A DNA stretch of 64,000 bases, taken from positions 1 through 64,000 of the forward strand of contig CAYSEW010000009.1 in NCBI GenBank assembly GCA_964430245.1, read 5' to 3'. The notes under the pieces were generated by a model, which saw only the letters and a list, made by a program, of their open reading frames with translations, was not told the origin of the DNA and ran no database searches. The DNA comes from CAYSEW01 sp964430245 (GTDB lineage: Bacteria; Bacteroidota; Bacteroidia; Flavobacteriales_D; Parvicellaceae). Below, piece by piece: positions 8,298 through 15,738 of the stretch (the first letter of the stretch is position 1; each line of letters opens with the position of its first letter). Made by a program: the position numbers and the translations under genes.

Positions 8298-8312
8298 TAT
8301 ATTCGTTCAATG
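8298..8312 (+). promoter_or_regulatory. -7 box TATATTCG four bases before ATG
   Basis: TATATTCG at 8298-8305, TTCA, ATG at 8310. The preceding TTGATTTCT matches the elements at 591, 1780 and 2950. The position of this box supports ATG 8310 over the in-frame TTG-type start at 8289. Confidence 0.55.
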
Positions 8313-9932
8313 AAAAGGCTATTCCTGTTTTTATTAATTATTTCTATTTCTTTTAAACTTCAATCACAAGAGAAAAAAGTTGATGTTGGTAATTCATCAG
8401 TCTTTTTACCTAAAATAAAAGGATATAAAGAATGTGCAAAAAGTAAATTCAGTAAATCATATACAGATGTCCTCCTGCCAGAAGAGACAGGTGTTTTGGG
8501 ATTTTATATAACTGAGATGGCTTATGCCTATCCATCGCTCAGTTTTTTTCATGAAGGTATAAATGACTGTGTGCTTTTTATGGTGAGTGATTTTTTGGAG
8601 AATGAAGATGTTGAAGCGGGTGTATTTAAAGAGATTATTTCATACATGGATTCAGTGAATGGATTACCTGATCTTAAAACGCTTGAGCAATTAAAAAATG
8701 AAGCTTTTTTTAACAATCCTTTTCTTCCAGAGGCGCTAACTTTAGTTGAAGCTTATTCAATTGATTCTAAAGCCAGAACTTATGTTTTTATTGAACCTCT
8801 TTCAGATAACGAAATTAGATGTATTTATTCAAATTTCATGTTGATTAATAGACGAGCAGTAGAATTTTTATATTGCTTAACATTGGATAATGAATCTTAT
8901 ATAGAGTTATCTCAAAACAAAAACAATTATTTTCTTAAATCCATGTTTGTGGCTAATAATATTCATTTAAGTAAAGAACTTAAGGATGTAAAACCTATAG
9001 AAAGAAAAAATAAATCAAAGGATAGTTTTTTTACTAAAGATGGTTATGACCTGGGCAGTAGAAAGAAATTTATTCATAAAGCTAAAGGGGAGATAGATGA
9101 CCTTGAAGTTTCAGGCATTAAAATAAATGCATCAAAAGTTTGGGAATGTATCACTTACAAGAAAATTCCCACTTTAAACAGTGACGAATTGTTTAGGATT
9201 GTTAAAAAAGATATAGCAAAGCTTTTTCCTACAGATGAAAAGGGAATTGATGAATTAATGAGCTGTGTTGGTGATGGATTTTCAATAGGGGAATCTTATG
9301 TTGACCTTTGTAAAGAGCGCTATTTAAATGCTGATTTTTCTGAAGAAGAATCTAGAAGGTATTGTGAATGTGAATATGAGAAATTGAAAGAAAAGGTCAT
9401 TAATTATAAGGCATTTAAAAAATATTACTCAGAAATTGGTGATGAACATAAAGACTCCTACAATGAAGTGATTCTTCCATGCAGAAATTTAGTAGAGAAG
9501 AACAAAAGTAATAATAGCTACGTTCCTGAAGATATTGAAGGGTTTAGCGATGAATCAATTATCAAACTTACACCAAGCGGGACTACTTTTAAAATTAAAT
9601 TAGTCATTGATGGAGTTTCTCGTTATTTCATTTTTGATTCAGGAGCAAGTGAGTTGATCATTAATTCTGATCTTGAAAAAGAACTATTGGATAAAAAGCT
9701 GATCACGAATTCAGATTATATAGCATCAAAAAGCTTTTCAATTGCAGATGGATCTATTGTAAACGCAAAAGGTGTGGTCTTAGATAATATTGTAATTGGA
9801 GGTTTTAAGGTCAATAATGTTACTGTTTATATTACTGATGAAGGTGGAATGTTATGCGGGATGGGATTGATGAATAAATTCAAGAATTGGGAGTTTGATA
9901 AGGAACAGAGTATGCTAACAATTTATAAATGA
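8310..9932 (+). CDS. Secreted protein with C-terminal retropepsin-like aspartic protease domain
   Basis: This protein of about 540 aa has a signal peptide ending near KLQSQ. Residues about 25-330 are of unknown fold and include several Cys, such as CECEYEKLKEK. The last 120 residues form a retroviral-type aspartic protease domain: the DSGAS motif at about residue 443 is the catalytic Asp, and the GMGLMNKF segment is the usual C-terminal strand pair. Such domains work as dimers. Start ATG 8310 is chosen because it gives a clean signal peptide and sits four bases after a -7 box. The stop overlaps the MBOAT start by four bases (ATGA), which implies co-translation with the acyltransferase pair. 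Confidence 0.8.
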   Translation: MKRLFLFLLIISISFKLQSQEKKVDVGNSSVFLPKIKGYKECAKSKFSKSYTDVLLPEETGVLGFYITEMAYAYPSLSFFHEGINDCVLFMVSDFLENEDVEAGVFKEIISYMDSVNGLPDLKTLEQLKNEAFFNNPFLPEALTLVEAYSIDSKARTYVFIEPLSDNEIRCIYSNFMLINRRAVEFLYCLTLDNESYIELSQNKNNYFLKSMFVANNIHLSKELKDVKPIERKNKSKDSFFTKDGYDLGSRKKFIHKAKGEIDDLEVSGIKINASKVWECITYKKIPTLNSDELFRIVKKDIAKLFPTDEKGIDELMSCVGDGFSIGESYVDLCKERYLNADFSEEESRRYCECEYEKLKEKVINYKAFKKYYSEIGDEHKDSYNEVILPCRNLVEKNKSNNSYVPEDIEGFSDESIIKLTPSGTTFKIKLVIDGVSRYFIFDSGASELIINSDLEKELLDKKLITNSDYIASKSFSIADGSIVNAKGVVLDNIVIGGFKVNNVTVYITDEGGMLCGMGLMNKFKNWEFDKEQSMLTIYK

Positions 9933-11338
9933 TTTTTAGCTCAACTCTTTTTTTATGTTATTTTTTGCCAATTTTTCTATTGGCATATTATTTAACGCCA
10001 ACAAAGTATAAAAACCTAATTGCGCTGCTATTTAGTTTTGGGTTTTATGCATGGGGAGCACCTATTTTTATTTTCTTTTTATTGGGCTCTTGCATTATTG
10101 ATTTTAAGCTAATCAATTATTTTGAAGCTCCTAGAAGAAAATATTACTTAGTTATATCACTTATTTTAAATATAGGCTTATTGGCCTATTTTAAGTATGC
10201 TAATTTTTTCATAGAGAATTTAGATTGGTTGATTGGAGGGGGGCTTTATTGGAAAGAGGTTATGCTTCCCATAGGTATTTCATTCTTTACTTTTCAAAAG
10301 ATCAGTTATTCAATGGATGTTTATTGGAAAAAAGATAAGCATCTAACCTCTTTTACGGATTACTTGTTATACATTACGTTATTCCCTCAGCTTATTGCAG
10401 GACCTATCGTCCGTTTTAGAGATGTTGCATCACAAATCCGAAATAGGGTAAATAATGAAAATTATGAAATGCGATTAAATGGAGCGTTTCGCTTTTGTGT
10501 TGGATTGTCGAAGAAAGTTTTAATTGCAAATGTAATGGCGGATCAAGTGAATGATCTTCATGAATTATACCAAATTGCCCCATGGGCAATTCATAGTAGC
10601 GAAGCATGGGTCTTTGCAATTGCTTACACCTTTCAGATATATTTCGATTTCTCTGGATATTCAGATATGGCAATAGGATTAGGTAAAATGATCGGCTTTA
10701 ATTTCCCAGAAAATTTCAATTTTCCATATTTATCAAGGTCAATTACTGAATTTTGGCAGCGTTGGCATATGACCTTAGGAGCGTGGATGAAAGATTATCT
10801 TTATATACCATTAGGGGGTAATAGAAATGGTAGAATCAGAACCTTAATAAACCTTTCATTGGTATTTTTAATATCAGGTTTATGGCATGGTGCTGCTTGG
10901 AATTTTATTTTTTGGGGGGTATTCCATGGTTTTTTATTAATTATTGAAAGATTATTTCTAGGCAAGCTTTTAAAGATGTTACCTATAATCAATATTCTTT
11001 ATACCTTTTTGTTAGTGCTGATAGGATGGGTGTTTTTCTCATCAGAAACCATGGAACAGGCATTATTTTTTATTGACAAAATGTTTGCTTTTGACTATGC
11101 GGTTGAAGTTGTATATGAAAAGAAATTTTTATTCTATTTAATTGTAGCTGTTGGGTTTTCATTTTTTGCAATTAATAAAAAGACAGTAGATAGGTTGAAT
11201 AATTTTCAAAATAATTATGCTTCTTCTAATCGATTCGTATTATCAACAGGATTTATAGTGTGTTTGTTTCTATTCATATTGAGTTTAGGGGAAATAATGG
11301 GAGCTGGATATAATCCTTTCATCTATTATAGATTTTAA
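9929..11338 (+). CDS. MBOAT family O-acyltransferase (AlgI-like)
   Basis: This is a polytopic inner-membrane acyltransferase of the MBOAT family, 469 aa with about ten membrane segments. It has the hallmark FWQRWHMTLGAWMKDYLYIP motif and the invariant His in SGLWHGAAWN (about residue 320). AlgI-type members pass an acetyl group across the membrane to an extracytoplasmic transferase that modifies a polysaccharide. The next gene encodes such a transferase and overlaps this one by one base (TAATG). The upstream overlap is with a secreted protease-domain protein. The glycan substrate is unknown. Confidence 0.93.
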   Translation: MIFSSTLFLCYFLPIFLLAYYLTPTKYKNLIALLFSFGFYAWGAPIFIFFLLGSCIIDFKLINYFEAPRRKYYLVISLILNIGLLAYFKYANFFIENLDWLIGGGLYWKEVMLPIGISFFTFQKISYSMDVYWKKDKHLTSFTDYLLYITLFPQLIAGPIVRFRDVASQIRNRVNNENYEMRLNGAFRFCVGLSKKVLIANVMADQVNDLHELYQIAPWAIHSSEAWVFAIAYTFQIYFDFSGYSDMAIGLGKMIGFNFPENFNFPYLSRSITEFWQRWHMTLGAWMKDYLYIPLGGNRNGRIRTLINLSLVFLISGLWHGAAWNFIFWGVFHGFLLIIERLFLGKLLKMLPIINILYTFLLVLIGWVFFSSETMEQALFFIDKMFAFDYAVEVVYEKKFLFYLIVAVGFSFFAINKKTVDRLNNFQNNYASSNRFVLSTGFIVCLFLFILSLGEIMGAGYNPFIYYRF

Positions 11339-12432
11339 TGAAAAAAGTATTTTATATAGTTTTCTTAATTGTATTGTTTATTCCTTTATTAGGCCAATTA
11401 ATTAATTGGCCTGTTATTATTAAACTCCATGGCTATACAGGAAAAGAAGAAAAAGCCCCTATTTTAGGAATTGAATCTATATTAAATAGAGAGTGGCAGG
11501 ATAGTATTGAAGATTATATTAATAGTTCTACTAGAGTAAGGCCATCTTTTGTTCGTTTTAAAAACTTTTTTGATTATGAATTATTTGATCTATTACATGT
11601 AAAATCAGTATTTCGAGGAAAAGACAATTATCTTTTTTATGGAACAAAATGGTATTTAGAAGGTGGAGATAATGTAGGGATTGAAAAAATCAATGAAAAT
11701 GTTGCTAGGTTAAAAGATGTGCAAGAGAATTTAATGAAAGAAGGTAAAGAATTGTTGTTTGTCATTGCTCCAGAAAAAATATTTGTATACTCAGAATTTT
11801 TACCCAATCATATGACCTTAAAAAAGGGAGGCCGTTTCATGTATAATAACTATAAGATTTTATTTAAAGAGAATAATATTAATCATATAGATTTTAATGA
11901 TTGGTTTTTACAACAGAAAGGGATTAACAAATATGAAATGTTCGCTAGAGGAGGTAAACATTGGACTCATTATTACGCTATTCAAGCATTAGATTCAATT
12001 GGCGATAAATTAAGAAAAAACGGATTGAGCATACCAGATTTTATCTCACTTGAGCCAAAACAATTAGAATATCCTAGGGCAGAGGATATAGATACCTGGG
12101 AAGCAGCTAACTTGCCGTTTTTATTAGAAAAAGGAAAATTTGCAAAGCCAGTATATGAACTTAGTAATGAGGAAAAACCGAAAATCATTTTTTGTTCAGA
12201 TAGCTATATAAATACACTGGCATGGAGTTCAATATTGAGAGAGATATATAATAATAAATCTCAATATTGGTATTATAACAAGGAAATGTATGATTTCAAT
12301 TTAAATATGAAAGGAGCTCCTAGTCAGGATGAATTTAATAAGATAGAAAAAGATATTGAAGTATATGTAATTATTACTTCAGTAGGAAATATTGCAATGT
12401 TTGATTATGGATTTCTAAATTATTTTGAGTAA
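11338..12432 (+). CDS. AlgJ/AlgX-like SGNH-type O-acetyltransferase
   Basis: This 364-aa protein has one N-terminal membrane or signal segment and an extracytoplasmic domain like AlgJ/AlgX. The motif GGKHWTHYYA (about residues 205-214) matches the conserved THWT-type block with the catalytic His. FCSDSYIN (about 283-290) supplies the likely nucleophile Ser, as in SGNH hydrolase-fold acetyltransferases. It should accept acetyl groups from the MBOAT partner and place them on an envelope or exported polysaccharide. It is the last gene of the 8310-12432 operon. Confidence 0.85.
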   Translation: MKKVFYIVFLIVLFIPLLGQLINWPVIIKLHGYTGKEEKAPILGIESILNREWQDSIEDYINSSTRVRPSFVRFKNFFDYELFDLLHVKSVFRGKDNYLFYGTKWYLEGGDNVGIEKINENVARLKDVQENLMKEGKELLFVIAPEKIFVYSEFLPNHMTLKKGGRFMYNNYKILFKENNINHIDFNDWFLQQKGINKYEMFARGGKHWTHYYAIQALDSIGDKLRKNGLSIPDFISLEPKQLEYPRAEDIDTWEAANLPFLLEKGKFAKPVYELSNEEKPKIIFCSDSYINTLAWSSILREIYNNKSQYWYYNKEMYDFNLNMKGAPSQDEFNKIEKDIEVYVIITSVGNIAMFDYGFLNYFE

Positions 12433-12464
12433 TCTATTTAGTTGCACATTAAATGTTCATATTT

Positions 12465-12479
12465 TAGATTAGTGATATG
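12465..12479 (+). promoter_or_regulatory. -7 box TAGATTAG four bases before ATG
   Basis: TAGATTAG at 12465-12472, TGAT, ATG at 12477. This is the same four-base spacing as the other leaderless-type starts in this window. Confidence 0.5.
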
Positions 12480-12860
12480 AAAAAAATAAAGGTTTACTCA
12501 ATGTATTTAATGTCTATAGGATTAATTTACATTGGAACAAAGCATTTTGTCGATCCCGATTTTTTCTTGAAAATCATGCCTCCCTATTTATCTTGGCACT
12601 TAGAGTTGGTATATATAAGTGGATTTTTTGAAATTTTTCTTGGAGGATTGTTGCTTGTAAAAAAATATAGATACTATGCAGGATGGGGGTTGATCTTTTT
12701 ATTTATTGCAGTTTATCCTGCAAATATATATCTAGCATTTAATGAAGCTCCACAAACGGCATTAGACATTTCGCCATTTGTTGCATCCTGGGTTAGACTT
12801 CCTTTGCAGTTTGTCATAATTGCAATGGCTTATTGGTATACAAAGTCAAATACAGAGTAG
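12477..12860 (+). CDS. DoxX-like family membrane protein
   Basis: A 127-aa protein with four membrane helices and the DoxX-type start (YIGTKHFVDPDFFLKI, then an acidic and glycine-rich second helix with SGFFEIFLGG). Members are small inner-membrane proteins, some linked to redox or quinone chemistry, but the role of this subgroup is not settled. It is transcribed from its own promoter 44 bases after the acyltransferase operon. Confidence 0.8.
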   Translation: MKKIKVYSMYLMSIGLIYIGTKHFVDPDFFLKIMPPYLSWHLELVYISGFFEIFLGGLLLVKKYRYYAGWGLIFLFIAVYPANIYLAFNEAPQTALDISPFVASWVRLPLQFVIIAMAYWYTKSNTE

Positions 12861-12928
12861 GGGATAAAATAATTCAAATAATTGTTCAGTTAATAGAATG
12901 TCATTAGTTTCACCAAAATTTTCTATTG

Positions 12929-14041
12929 ATGAGGATTGCTGTAAACACAAGGTTACTTTTAAAGAACAAGCTAGAGGGAATAGGTTGGTTTACTTATGAA
13001 AATTTAAAACGTATTACAAAGTCTCATCCTGAGCATCAATTTTTCTTTTTTTTTGATAGACCATTTAGTGATGAGTTTATTTTTGAGGAAAATATTCAGC
13101 CAGTAATTATCTCTCCTCAAGCAAGGCACCCAATATTATTTAATATCTGGTTCGATTATATGGTTAATAGAGCGTTAAAGAAATACAATATTGATGTTTT
13201 CTTTTCTCCAGATGGCATGTTAAGTTTGAGAACTGAAGTCCCGCAAATAACCGTAATTCATGACCTTAATTTTGAGCATCACCCTGAAGACCTTCCCACT
13301 CACATAACAAAATATTATCGAAAAAGATTTCCATTATTTGCTCAAAAAGCTAATCATATTCTTACAGTTTCAGAAAATTCAAAAAAGGATATCATTGCTA
13401 CTTATGGAATAAATGAACAAAAAATTAGTGTGGCTTATAATAGTGCTGGTAAATATTACAAACCTTTAAATGAATCGGAAAGAAAAGATGGCTTGCAAAA
13501 GATTAATAACGGAAGGCCTTATTTTGTCTATGTAGGGGCCTTACATAAAAGGAAAAATATTGAAAGGATGCTTTTAGCCTTCAAACAGCTCAAAGAAAAA
13601 CACAATCAGCCACTTGATTTTATTATAATTGGAGATCCTTTATGGAGCAAGGATAGAGCACTTGATGACATTTCTAAAGATGTTCATTTTTTGGGCAGGA
13701 GTTCAGGAGAAGAGCTGGCGTATATTGTTGCGTGCAGTGAAGCAATGATTTATGTATCCTATTTTGAAGGTTTTGGAATTCCTGTTTTAGAGGGAATGAA
13801 AAGCGGTGTTCCAGTCGTTACAAGTAACATCTCTAGTATGCCTGAAGTGGGTGGTAATGCAGCAATTTATGTTGATCCGTTTTCCGTTAGTTCTATTAAA
13901 GAGGGTATGATAAAAGTATTAGATAAGGAGCAATTTAAGGGTTACTGTGAAAAAGGAATAGAACAAGCAAAAAAATTTAGTTGGGATAATAGTGCAGAGA
14001 TTATTTGGAGATCAATAGAGAAGGTTTCAACTAAAGTTTAG
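12929..14041 (+). CDS. Glycosyltransferase, GT4 / group 1 family
   Basis: This is a cytosolic GT-B fold glycosyltransferase of 370 aa. The C-terminal nucleotide-sugar half carries YVGALHKRKN (about 200) and the EX7E signature EGFGIPVLE (about 280-288), followed by a GVPVVTSNISSMPEV block. Retaining enzymes of this family build polysaccharides or glycolipids. I take ATG 12929 as start; an in-frame TTG sits directly before it. Its 3' end overlaps the converging Lon-domain gene by four bases. Nearness to the O-acyltransferase operon suggests a shared surface-glycan role, but that is inference. Confidence 0.9.
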   Translation: MRIAVNTRLLLKNKLEGIGWFTYENLKRITKSHPEHQFFFFFDRPFSDEFIFEENIQPVIISPQARHPILFNIWFDYMVNRALKKYNIDVFFSPDGMLSLRTEVPQITVIHDLNFEHHPEDLPTHITKYYRKRFPLFAQKANHILTVSENSKKDIIATYGINEQKISVAYNSAGKYYKPLNESERKDGLQKINNGRPYFVYVGALHKRKNIERMLLAFKQLKEKHNQPLDFIIIGDPLWSKDRALDDISKDVHFLGRSSGEELAYIVACSEAMIYVSYFEGFGIPVLEGMKSGVPVVTSNISSMPEVGGNAAIYVDPFSVSSIKEGMIKVLDKEQFKGYCEKGIEQAKKFSWDNSAEIIWRSIEKVSTKV

Positions 14042-14637
14042 TTTAGATAGAAATTCTGTTCTACTTGTTTTTCCTGATTAAGAAGAATCTGCATGAACCT
14101 CACTTTCCTTAAAAGGAATTCATTTCTTCTTTCATTGCCATATTTTAGGAATTTCACCTTCTCATCATCTGTAAGATTCATTACATTGATAATACTTTTA
14201 AAGGAAAGTAATTCATTTAATTCATTGGAGATATCTTTATCTAGTAAGGTTTGTAAGTAAGTACTTACCTCTTTTTTTAATTCTTCATTAGGATTGAACA
14301 TGTTTTCCTTAATAGGAGTGATTGTCCCAGCTGGATAGAGCTTGTCTTCTTTTTTAGCTTCAAACTGATTGATCTTAAAGCTTTGATCGCATTCAACCAA
14401 GATGTCTAACTCTCCATTTTCATAATACTTTAGCACTTGCAATATTCTAACCATAGAGCCGTACTCACTTAAAGTTGTTTTACCTTGATAGGGGATTCCG
14501 AAATAAATATCTTGTTCAAGACATTCGTTAATCAATTGTAAGTAACGGGGTTCATAAATGTGCAAAGTAGTTTGGTCTCCAGGAAGTAAAAATATCCTTA
14601 GGGGGAATAGGCCAATTGTATTTTCCTTGTTCTTCAT
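14038..14637 (-). CDS. Stand-alone Lon N-terminal (substrate-binding) domain protein
   Basis: A 199-aa protein consisting only of the Lon N-terminal PUA-like domain: LFPLRIFLLPGDQTTLHIYEPRY is the diagnostic opening. The ATPase and protease domains of Lon are absent. In Lon this part recognises substrates. Free-standing versions are common in bacteria and of unclear function. The stop codon overlaps the stop of the converging glycosyltransferase (shared TTAG). A perfect inverted repeat lies just upstream of its start, at 14649-14668. Confidence 0.85.
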   Translation of the reverse strand: MKNKENTIGLFPLRIFLLPGDQTTLHIYEPRYLQLINECLEQDIYFGIPYQGKTTLSEYGSMVRILQVLKYYENGELDILVECDQSFKINQFEAKKEDKLYPAGTITPIKENMFNPNEELKKEVSTYLQTLLDKDISNELNELLSFKSIINVMNLTDDEKVKFLKYGNERRNEFLLRKVRFMQILLNQEKQVEQNFYLN

Positions 14638-14648
14638 TCAGAAGTGTT

Positions 14649-14668
14649 ATCGAATGTAAAAATTCGAT
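14649..14668 (-). promoter_or_regulatory. Inverted repeat upstream of the Lon-domain gene
   Basis: ATCGAAT and ATTCGAT are perfect 7-base arms around six bases (GTAAAA), placed 12 bases before the start codon. It could be an operator or a 5' leader hairpin; sequence alone does not decide. Confidence 0.45.
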
Positions 14669-14887
14669 TATTTCATTAAAATTTTACATACTATGTCATT
14701 ATTCTATTCACAATGCTTTTTGAATTACTTTTTATTTTTGATAAAAAAAAAAGGTATTTACTCAAGAAAAATTAGGAATTAAAAAAATTAATAACACTAA
14801 AAAGTATTGAATAAAAACTACCTTTTTTATGAACATTCTTTTTTTTAACAATTATGAATTAAGATAATCTTTATAAGATTTCTTGTA

Positions 14888-14895
14888 TTTTTGTA
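14888..14895 (+). promoter_or_regulatory. Consensus -7 box TATTTTTG before the DUF6580 gene
   Basis: TATTTTTG fits the TAnnTTTG consensus exactly, with a 15-16-base A-rich leader before ATG 14911. The rest of the 14669-14887 intergenic stretch is AT-rich with no other recognised site. No riboswitch is seen here. Confidence 0.55.
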
Positions 14896-14910
14896 AAAAA
14901 TTAAAAAAAA

Positions 14911-15444
14911 ATGGAACAAGCTTTAAAAACCAGAATTTTAATTATTTCAGCAATTATTCTTTTGTTGTCTTTGCTAAATATTTGGTTCTCACAAATTCCT
15001 AATTTTTCTCCAATTGCTGCAATGGCATTATTTGGCGGAGCTTATTTAAATGAGAAGAAAATAGCGCTTTTAATTCCATTGGCAGCACTCTTTTTATCAG
15101 ACCTTTTTATTGGCGTTCATAGCTTCATGTGGGCTGTCTATCTTTCATTTGGCATTATTGTTTTTATAGGATCAAAAATAAAAAAGCCATCTTTATTAAA
15201 TGTCGTTGGAGCTTCATTAACTAGTTCTTTGTTATTTTTCTTAGTTACCAATTTTGCAGTTTGGTTTCAAGGAGGATATTACCCTATGAATGTTGGCGGT
15301 TTATTTAGTTGTTATGAAATGGCAATTCCGTTTTTTCAAAATACGTTGTTAGGTGACCTTGTTTTTATTTCAAGTATTTTCTCCTTGTATCATTTCGCTA
15401 AAATTCAATTTCCAGTTTTAGATAAAAATTATATTTCTAAATAA
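14911..15444 (+). CDS. DUF6580 family membrane protein, ECF S-component-like
   Basis: A 177-aa protein with five or six membrane helices. Motifs NFSPIAAMALFGGAYL and the FLVTNFAVW segment fit the DUF6580 family, annotated elsewhere as a putative transport protein. Size and topology resemble the substrate-binding S-component of energy-coupling-factor vitamin transporters. It lies directly upstream of a cobalamin riboswitch and the B12 receptor genes, so a role in moving cobalamin, a precursor or cobalt across the inner membrane is a reasonable guess, but unproven. It is not itself preceded by the riboswitch. Confidence 0.7.
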   Translation: MEQALKTRILIISAIILLLSLLNIWFSQIPNFSPIAAMALFGGAYLNEKKIALLIPLAALFLSDLFIGVHSFMWAVYLSFGIIVFIGSKIKKPSLLNVVGASLTSSLLFFLVTNFAVWFQGGYYPMNVGGLFSCYEMAIPFFQNTLLGDLVFISSIFSLYHFAKIQFPVLDKNYISK

Positions 15445-15465
15445 TTTATTATTGTCTAAATTTTT

Positions 15466-15473
15466 TAATTTTG
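15466..15473 (+). promoter_or_regulatory. Consensus -7 box for the riboswitch-btuB transcript
   Basis: TAATTTTG matches TAnnTTTG and ends about ten bases before the first paired base of the cobalamin riboswitch, as expected for a transcript that begins with the aptamer. Confidence 0.6.
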
Positions 15474-15482
15474 AATCGATTT

Positions 15483-15626
15483 TTGGTTCTTATTTAAAGA
15501 TTAATAGGGAATTAGGTGAAAATCCTGAACTGTTCCCGCAGCTGTAAGCTATTTTAAGGACAATGTCTAATGTCACTGTTTTAACGGGAAGACTCATTGT
15601 TCATAGTAAGTCAGAAGACCTGCCAA
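15483..15626 (+). ncRNA. Cobalamin (B12) riboswitch
   Basis: The conserved aptamer core is visible: AATAGGGAA, then GGTGAAAATCCTGAAC, the block TTCCCGCAGCTGTAA, a central variable stem, AACGGGAAGACTC and the B12 box AGTCAGAAGACCTGCC. TTGG at the 5' end pairs with CCAA at the 3' end as P1. Binding of adenosyl- or other cobalamin should switch off the downstream receptor genes. It controls the BtuB/BtuG-like pair starting at 15739. Confidence 0.95.
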
Positions 15627-15668
15627 TTATCATAATTAATTGCTTTCGGGTAAAAAGCAAAAGAACTT

Positions 15669-15702
15669 TAATTCAAATGCAATGTATTTGCATGAATTTC
15701 TT
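15669..15702 (+). promoter_or_regulatory. Expression-platform hairpin after the riboswitch
   Basis: AATTC plus ATGCAA pair with TTGCAT plus GAATT around a five-base loop (two bases bulged), followed by a pyrimidine-rich tract TTCTTCTGTTTTCC. It lies between the B12 box and the btuB start and could act as a weak terminator or a structure that blocks translation. Confidence 0.5.
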
Positions 15703-15738
15703 CTGTTTTCCTAAAGTAGTTTGATAACTAATGGTTAA

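Noticed and set aside
12926..12931. TTG start for the glycosyltransferase
   Set aside because: ATG follows immediately in frame; adding one Met is not needed.
14745..14830. Long-range inverted repeat AAAAAAGGTA / TACCTTTTTT before the DUF6580 gene
   Set aside because: Mostly A/T homopolymer in a very AT-rich stretch; the 60-base gap and weak pairing make it likely chance.
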